Source: JAKSUT01 sp045616505 (GTDB lineage Bacteria; Cyanobacteriota; Vampirovibrionia; Gastranaerophilales; Gastranaerophilaceae). Taken from it: a DNA stretch of 27,837 bases. The stretch is taken from NCBI GenBank assembly GCA_045616505.1, contig JAZLGV010000066.1, forward strand, positions 1-27,837, given 5' to 3'. The notes beneath the pieces are model-generated. The model was not told where the DNA came from, did not search any database, and worked only from the letters and a program-made list of their open reading frames with translations. Below, piece after piece: positions 22,939 to 27,837 of the stretch (position 1 is its first letter; each line of letters begins with the position of its first letter). A program made the position numbers and the translations under genes.

Positions 22939-24345
22939 CTAAATTTTTGTTTTTATAAACTCAATTGCGTCATTTTTTGTCAGAATGTTTCCACAAAGTT
23001 GTTCTTCTTTTAGTTCGTTTATTATTTGTCCAAGTTTAGGTGATGGTGAAAGATTAAACATTTGCATTATTTCCTCGCCATCGATTAGTTTTGGTAGTGG
23101 TTTTAGAGTTTCTTTTTTAGATAAATATAAATTAAGAAGTTTTTGCAAATTATTCAAATTTGTATCAATCATTTCATCAGTGATAGCTTCTCCTCTTGCA
23201 GAAAGTCTATCTGCCATTGCTAGGTAAATTATATCTATCATGTCGTTTTCCATTTTTCTTATAAAGCGCATGAAAGTTTTTTCTGTTGTATCCTTTGAAT
23301 CAACAATTTGTGTTGGATGAATATGATGTTTTATCATTGTTGAGATATAAGCAATTTGTTTTTTTGAAAATTTCATTTCTTTTAAAATTGTTTTGCTCAT
23401 TCTTGAACCAATTTCATCGTGTTTAATAAATCTATGTCTGCCTGTGTCTTCTTCAATTGTCCAAGTTGAAGGCTTTCCGATGTCATGCAAAAAGCCTGAA
23501 AGTTTTAAGTGAGAAATTCTTGTGTTGCCGCCAAAATCTATTAAATCAAAATGTTCTTTAACTTCTTTTGGTGCATTGTTATATAGGATTTCTAATTGAT
23601 TTACGGTTTCTATCAAATGACCAATTAAAGGTAAATGATGATGTGAATTTGGCGGAACTTTTTTTACTTCTTTCATTATTGGAAATAAAATATCAATAAG
23701 TCCAATCTCATTCATTTGAGAAATTGTTTTTGAAGCGTTTTTGCCGTTGAAAAGTTTAAGAAGTTCGTAATTTATTCGTTCTTGTGAACAATTTGTTATT
23801 AAATTTATGTGTTTTTTTGCTAAATCTTTTGTATTTTGTTCTATTTCAAAACTTAAAGATGCGCAAAATCTAAAAATTCTCAAAATTCTAAGAGGGTCAT
23901 CTATTATATTTTTTTCAGAAATTGCTTTGATTTCTTTTTTTTCTAAATCTTTTAATCCGTTATTTATGTCTAAAAATTCTAAAGTTTTTAAATTTACTGC
24001 AATCGAATTTATTGTGATATCACGTCTTTTTAAATCTTCAATAATATCTTTACCTTCACATTGAGCAATATCAATATAATTTATTTTATCTTTTAATACT
24101 AAGCGATAAATTTTATTTGTTTCATCAAGTGGAACAAAAGTTGCATCAAGTTTTTGAGCTAAATTTTTTGAAAACTTTTCTGCATCAATGTTTTCCGTGA
24201 TTATGTCTTTGTCAAAATTCTTTTTATTAAAATAAAAATCTCTGATAGCACCACCTACAAGATAAAAGTTACCTGTTGGTGGAAGATTATTTATTATTTG
24301 TGATATCAAAGTATCTTTTTTAATTTTTTCTATTATTTCTTTCAT
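22939..24345 (-). CDS. cca: CCA-adding tRNA nucleotidyltransferase with HD domain
   Basis: 468 aa. It adds or repairs the 3' CCA of tRNAs. The class II nucleotidyltransferase head has GGAIRD (31-36) and the metal-binding D45-K-D47. Further blocks are RRDITINSIAV (108-117), the DPLRILRIFRFC segment (150-161) and ERINYELLKL (189-198). A C-terminal HD phosphohydrolase domain has H288-D289 (FLHDIGKP) and HRFIKHDEIG. This HD-containing form is common in cyanobacteria and E. coli. The tRNA-Arg gene here lacks encoded CCA, so such activity is needed. ATG 24345 overlaps the rsmE stop by 4 nt (ATGA), so the pair is coupled. A poly(A) polymerase paralogue role is the alternative. Confidence 0.93.
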   Translation of the reverse strand: MKEIIEKIKKDTLISQIINNLPPTGNFYLVGGAIRDFYFNKKNFDKDIITENIDAEKFSKNLAQKLDATFVPLDETNKIYRLVLKDKINYIDIAQCEGKDIIEDLKRRDITINSIAVNLKTLEFLDINNGLKDLEKKEIKAISEKNIIDDPLRILRIFRFCASLSFEIEQNTKDLAKKHINLITNCSQERINYELLKLFNGKNASKTISQMNEIGLIDILFPIMKEVKKVPPNSHHHLPLIGHLIETVNQLEILYNNAPKEVKEHFDLIDFGGNTRISHLKLSGFLHDIGKPSTWTIEEDTGRHRFIKHDEIGSRMSKTILKEMKFSKKQIAYISTMIKHHIHPTQIVDSKDTTEKTFMRFIRKMENDMIDIIYLAMADRLSARGEAITDEMIDTNLNNLQKLLNLYLSKKETLKPLPKLIDGEEIMQMFNLSPSPKLGQIINELKEEQLCGNILTKNDAIEFIKTKI

Positions 24346-25067
24346 AAAACAATATTCCCTAATGCTGTTATAACAGCAGTTTCAGCTCTTAAAATTAAAT
24401 CTCCAAGAGTTAAAGTTTTTAGTTTGTCTGAATTTTCAAAATATTCAAATTCTTTTTTTGAAAACCCCCCTTCTGGGCCAATGATTACAAGTATTTTTTC
24501 GCCATCTGCAATAGGGGATTTTGCAAGTTCTTCTTTAAGTTTGAATTTTGCACTACGTTCTGTGAATGCATAAATTCTGTCAAAAGGTTTGTTTTCAACA
24601 AGTTCTTGTATTGTAGTTAGTTCAAAACAAGTCGGGATATTTGCTCTTTCGCATTGTTTAGAACTTTCATACATTATTTTTTGCCATTTTGAAATTTTTT
24701 GTTCAATTACAGATTTTTTTAAAACACAATTGTCTGTGAATACGGGATAAACTCCACTTACTCCAAGTTCGGTTGCTTTTTCAATAATGATATTTTGCGC
24801 ATCACTTCTTAGTGGGCTTTGTGCCAAGTATAAATTGAATTTTAAAAATCTTTTGGAAGGATATTTTTTATTAATGTCGACAACTATTTCTTTTGAAGTA
24901 ATGTCGTTCACTTTTCCTTCGTATTGAATTTGATTTTCATCAATTAATAATATGTTTTCGCCAATTTTTATACGTAAAGATTTTGCGATATGAGTATAAT
25001 TTTCTTTGTCGCAAATAGAAATTTTATTGTTTTGTACATTTTGAGATTTTATAAAAAAATGTGGCAT
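24342..25067 (-). CDS. rsmE: 16S rRNA (uracil-1498-N3)-methyltransferase RsmE
   Basis: 241 aa, SPOUT-fold methyltransferase that methylates U1498 in the decoding region of 16S rRNA. Motifs are KATELGV (97-103), SKQCERANIP (136-145), IGPEGGFSKKE (196-206) and the knot segment LGDLILRAETAVITAL (221-236). The N-terminal PUA-like domain starts MPHFF. The frame extends 20 residues further to 25127, but that extension is not family-like, and AGGA upstream of ATG 25067 selects the shorter start. It is coupled to cca by a 4-nt overlap. Confidence 0.95.
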   Translation of the reverse strand: MPHFFIKSQNVQNNKISICDKENYTHIAKSLRIKIGENILLIDENQIQYEGKVNDITSKEIVVDINKKYPSKRFLKFNLYLAQSPLRSDAQNIIIEKATELGVSGVYPVFTDNCVLKKSVIEQKISKWQKIMYESSKQCERANIPTCFELTTIQELVENKPFDRIYAFTERSAKFKLKEELAKSPIADGEKILVIIGPEGGFSKKEFEYFENSDKLKTLTLGDLILRAETAVITALGNIVL

Positions 25068-25108
25068 TTTTATTCCTACAACATTTGAATGATTTTTATA
25101 TGTTTTAA

Positions 25109-25137
25109 ATATTACCGCAAAAAACATATTTCATCAA
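25109..25137 (-). promoter_or_regulatory. Possible promoter of rsmE-cca
   Basis: On the minus strand TTGATG (25132-25137), 17 bp, then TAATAT (25109-25114), each matching four of six consensus bases. The predicted leader before ATG 25067 is about 35 nt. Confidence 0.45.
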
Positions 25138-25180
25138 TGTTTTAGCTGAAAAGTTGTCGAATAAACTTTTGTTTTATTTT

Positions 25181-25207
25181 TAAAGTTAATTTTTATAAGG
25201 TCGTCTA
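25181..25207 (+). promoter_or_regulatory. Sigma-28 (FliA)-like promoter of the flagellin gene
   Basis: TAAAGTTA (25181-25188) matches the flagellar -35 consensus TAAAGTTT at seven of eight bases. After the characteristic 11-bp spacer comes GTCGTCTA (25200-25207), which matches GCCGATAA at only four of eight. No comparable sigma-70 pair was found before ATG 25251. Position and gene identity support a flagellar sigma factor, but the weak -10 leaves doubt. Confidence 0.42.
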
Positions 25208-25250
25208 TAACGGTATATAAAATACTTGGGAAAATAGAGGTTTTTCAATT

Positions 25251-26096
25251 ATGATGAAATTTGAAACAGGTGCTACAAGAATAAAATTACAATGGTTTTT
25301 AAGCAGTAATTCAGATGCGTATAATCATTCTATGAGCCAAATTTCTTCTGGAAATAAATATTTAGATGCAAAAGAAGCTCCTGTAGAATATAAACAAGCT
25401 CAAGGTTTTTCAAACAAAGTTTTATTGAATAAAAATTTAAAAAATTATATTGAATTAGGAAATGACATAATGACACAAGTTGAATCATCAGAAACTTTAA
25501 TTTCTGATTGTATTTCAAAAATTTACGATTTAACATTACAAGCATCAAATGAAACATATACTGATGATGATTTGAAAGGAATTCTAAAAGAAATAAAATC
25601 AATTCTTAATTTTATTGATACAACTGCGGATAATGCCGTTTTTCAAGGTAGAAAACTTTTAGATGGTTCTTGCCATGATTTACTTATTCAAATGAGTGAC
25701 AGAGCAGGTGATACTTTTGATATATCAAATTGTACGCTTGATTGCCATACAGATGCTTTAGGAATTGATATTCCAGATGATTTTGATGTATCAAGTTGGA
25801 CAAAAGAAGAAAAAGCTGAGTATTTGACAAAATTAAAAACAGCATCAGAAACTTTAATTCATAATATAACTCAATGCGGTGCAAATTCTATGAGATTGGA
25901 TAATGCAGCTCAAATGGCAGATAGTAAAGCTGTTTGTTATTCAGAGTCAAAATCAGCAATATATGATGCAGATATTGCTGAATCTTGTGCAGAAATGGTT
26001 TCTCATCAAATTGCACAACAAGTTTCTGTTTCTATCTTAAATCAAGCAAATGCTTTAGTTGCAAATGCTTTTAGATTGCTTCAACCAAGCAAATAA
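25251..26096 (+). CDS. Short flagellin-like protein with seven cysteines
   Basis: 281 aa, the size of a minimal flagellin made of D0/D1 helices without a large variable domain. The N-terminal half has SQISSGNKYLDAKEAP (29-44), a VESSETLISDCISKIYDL segment, LTLQASNETYTDDD (94-107) and FIDTTADNAVFQGRKLLDG (121-139). The C-terminus has KSAIYDADIAE (234-244) and SVSILNQANALVANAFRLLQ (259-278). These match the conserved ends of flagellins exported by the flagellar type III system. Unusually it has Cys at 87, 141, 161, 165, 209, 229 and 246. No fliD, fliS or other flagellar gene is adjacent. The TAGAGG site (25235-25240) serves ATG 25251 better than the next ATG. Its 3' end overlaps the convergent M14 gene by 16 bp. 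Confidence 0.88.
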   Translation: MMKFETGATRIKLQWFLSSNSDAYNHSMSQISSGNKYLDAKEAPVEYKQAQGFSNKVLLNKNLKNYIELGNDIMTQVESSETLISDCISKIYDLTLQASNETYTDDDLKGILKEIKSILNFIDTTADNAVFQGRKLLDGSCHDLLIQMSDRAGDTFDISNCTLDCHTDALGIDIPDDFDVSSWTKEEKAEYLTKLKTASETLIHNITQCGANSMRLDNAAQMADSKAVCYSESKSAIYDADIAESCAEMVSHQIAQQVSVSILNQANALVANAFRLLQPSK

Positions 26097-26719
26097 TCAA
26101 AAATTTTCCAAACAGACTTTTTAAGTTCTTCAATAGATTTTTTTTCGTCTAATTCAAGGGTAATTGTTGGAATGTTTCTTTCTACTCCGCAGTAGTTTCC
26201 AAAACTTCCTGGAGTTGGATATCCTATATCGTTTGAGGTTGGATATTTAATAATTTCAGAAATTTTTTCTGCAATTATTTCTGCTGGCCCATCGAAATTA
26301 ACAACTTTGTATGGTGCGTGCAAACTCAAAATTACATCAGGTTTATATTCTTCAATAATTTCTATCATAAACTTTGTTTCAATTTCAGAAGCAGGTTCTT
26401 TTCCTCCGAAATATTCAGGATTATCAGACAAAATCCAATTTTTTGTAGGAAAATTTCTATTTAAATCTACCCCGTTAGAATTTTGTCTTTTATTTTTGTT
26501 GTAGCCATCTGGGTTTAGACAAGGTAAAAATAAAACTCTATTTTCTCCATTGTAAATTAGATTTTCTATGTAAGACTCAATAAGTTCTTTTCCTTGAGGT
26601 TCTTCGCCATGAAAAACGCCAATAATAAGGATAGTTTTGTTGAATGGAGTTTTTATATCTCCAAAAAGTTTAATATCTCGTCCTTCTGCACTTTTAGTTT
26701 CTTTTAAAATTTCTATCAT
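26081..26719 (-). CDS. M14-family zinc carboxypeptidase, murein-peptide-amidase-like
   Basis: 212 aa, single catalytic domain, no signal peptide, hence probably cytoplasmic. The zinc ligands H37-x-x-E40 (VFHGEEPQG) and H134 (LSLHAP), substrate-binding NPDG (69-72) and DLNRNFP (85-91), and catalytic E189 (TLELDE) are all present. Size and motifs resemble MpaA, which trims murein tripeptides during cell-wall recycling; the substrate here is inferred. ATG 26719 follows AGGA located at the end of mnmG (2 bp between genes), so the two are co-transcribed and probably coupled. Its 3' end overlaps the flagellin gene on the opposite strand by 16 bp, with no terminator between. Confidence 0.9.
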   Translation of the reverse strand: MIEILKETKSAEGRDIKLFGDIKTPFNKTILIIGVFHGEEPQGKELIESYIENLIYNGENRVLFLPCLNPDGYNKNKRQNSNGVDLNRNFPTKNWILSDNPEYFGGKEPASEIETKFMIEIIEEYKPDVILSLHAPYKVVNFDGPAEIIAEKISEIIKYPTSNDIGYPTPGSFGNYCGVERNIPTITLELDEKKSIEELKKSVWKIFDYLLG

Positions 26720-26721
26720 TA

Positions 26722-27837
26722 TTATTCCTGTATGGTTGCAAGTTGGTGTCTTTCAAGTAATACCATTAAAATTGAAATGTCGGCAGGTTTAACTCCGCCA
26801 ATACGAGAGGCTTGTGCAAGTGTTGTTGGTCTAATTTTTTCAAGTTTTTCTTTTGTTTCAGAAGAAATTTGTGTAATTTGTTTGTAATCAATATTTGCAG
26901 GAATTTTGATTTTTTCTAATTTTGCTGATTGATCAATTTGCATTTGTTGACGCTTGATATAGCCATCGTATTTAATCAAAATTTCAACTTGTTCTGTTAC
27001 ATCTTTTGACAAATTTAATTCTTCTGTTTTTTTATCAACCTGCTTGATTAAGTCATAATCAACATTTGGACGTTTTAGCAATTCTAAAAGTTTTATGCCT
27101 CTATCAATTTTTTCTGTTTTACCATCAAAAATTTTATTAACTTCTTCAGCTCTTTCCATTGGAATTTTATCTATTGCAAGTCTTTCAAGTTCACTTTTTA
27201 TTGTATTTTGTTTATTTGTAAACACTTCAAATTGAGCTTCATCGATAAGTCCTATTTTGTGTCCTATTGGAGTTAAACGAGCATCTGCGTTATCTTGTCT
27301 TAACAACAACCTGTATTCAGAACGAGAAGTCAGCATTCTATATGGGTCTTGAATATCTTTTGTAACTAAATCATCAATCAAAGTTCCAATGTATGATGAA
27401 CTTCTTGAAAGTTCTAGCATTTCAGAATGATTTAGATAATTATATGCGTTGATACCAGCAATCAAACCTTGAGCCGCAGCTTCTTCATAACCTGATGTAC
27501 CGTTGATTTGTCCAGCATTGAACAAACCTTTTACAAGTTTTGTCATCAATGAATGAGTTATTTGAACAGCTGGAATATAGTCATATTCAACTGCATAAGC
27601 TGGTTTTATAATATGACATTTTTCAAGACCTGGAAGTGAACGAAGCATTTTAAATTGAACTTCGTGAGGCAAACTTGTTGAAAAACCTTGAACATAAACT
27701 TCATAAGTGCTTAATCCTTCAGGCTCAATAAAAATATGATGTGAAGGGTTTGAAGCAAATCTAACAATTTTATCTTCAATAGAAGGACAATATCTAGGTC
27801 CAACCCCTTGAATTAAGCCTTGATACATAGGTGATTT
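26722..27837 (-). CDS. mnmG: tRNA uridine-5-carboxymethylaminomethyl modification enzyme MnmG, C-terminal part
   Basis: The frame is open to the window edge; residues KSP precede the first in-window Met, so the gene is cut at its 5' end. About 371 of the usual ~620-630 residues are visible. Family blocks are GPRYCPSIEDKI, HHIFIEPEG, YVQGFSTSLP, GQINGTSGYEEAAAQGL, MLTSRSEYRLLLRQDNAD and, at the C-terminus, TLAQASRIGGVKPADI. MnmG with MnmE installs the cmnm5 group on wobble uridine 34 of tRNAs, using FAD. The N-terminal FAD-binding Rossmann motif lies outside the window. The M14 peptidase gene follows after 2 bp. Confidence 0.97.
   Translation of the reverse strand, partial: KSPMYQGLIQGVGPRYCPSIEDKIVRFASNPSHHIFIEPEGLSTYEVYVQGFSTSLPHEVQFKMLRSLPGLEKCHIIKPAYAVEYDYIPAVQITHSLMTKLVKGLFNAGQINGTSGYEEAAAQGLIAGINAYNYLNHSEMLELSRSSSYIGTLIDDLVTKDIQDPYRMLTSRSEYRLLLRQDNADARLTPIGHKIGLIDEAQFEVFTNKQNTIKSELERLAIDKIPMERAEEVNKIFDGKTEKIDRGIKLLELLKRPNVDYDLIKQVDKKTEELNLSKDVTEQVEILIKYDGYIKRQQMQIDQSAKLEKIKIPANIDYKQITQISSETKEKLEKIRPTTLAQASRIGGVKPADISILMVLLERHQLATIQE

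Overview
The window is a compact, AT-rich bacterial chromosome segment (roughly 30% GC by eye) with short intergenic gaps and many overlapping genes. Several traits fit a gut-type member of the Cyanobacteria-related Vampirovibrionia/Melainabacteria (Gastranaerophilales). These are the low GC, a serine hydrolase whose omega region resembles cyanobacterial-lineage proteins, asparagine-rich N-termini ending in NF(G/E), a one-TatA Tat system, and a tRNA without encoded CCA beside a full CCA-adding enzyme. The taxonomic call is inference. No phage, IS element or CRISPR array is visible.

Layout. 1-4.9 kb (+): the 3' part of an aldose 1-epimerase, two tandem cysteine-bearing paralogues (U32-like), a 65-aa acidic protein, and a ROK/hexokinase-like sugar-kinase-fold protein behind a promoter with repeated GTGTAAA half-sites. 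4.9-5.9 kb (-): tatA-tatC between two strong terminators. 6-10.3 kb: a UvrD-type helicase fused to a RecB/AddB-type Fe-S nuclease, preceded by a 45-aa membrane peptide ORF and diverging from a WYL transcription regulator. 10.3-11.3 kb (-): tRNA-Arg(CCU) followed after 28 bp by an HExxH metalloprotease gene. 11.4-13.1 kb (+): a long-form YcaO. 13.1-17.7 kb (-): a 27-aa upstream ORF coupled by TAGTG to a SWIM/SNF2 helicase, then a POT peptide transporter. 17.8-22.4 kb (-): a secreted YVTN beta-propeller protein, an O-methyltransferase, a membrane-anchored class A beta-lactamase-like serine hydrolase and a radical SAM protein. 22.6-22.8 kb (+): an apparently free-standing small RNA gene with promoter and terminator. 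22.9-25.1 kb (-): rsmE-cca. 25.2-27.8 kb: a cysteine-containing short flagellin (+) converging on an M14 peptidase gene that follows mnmG (-).

How the parts fit. RNA maturation and modification is a recurring theme (mnmG, rsmE, cca, tRNA-Arg and possibly the O-methyltransferase). The envelope and export genes (tatAC, serine hydrolase, beta-propeller, M14 peptidase, peptide transporter, flagellin) suggest peptidoglycan and peptide handling at the cell surface. The least explained items are the free-standing sRNA, the N-terminal tag shared by two unrelated proteins, the cysteine-rich flagellin and the small coupled ORFs.
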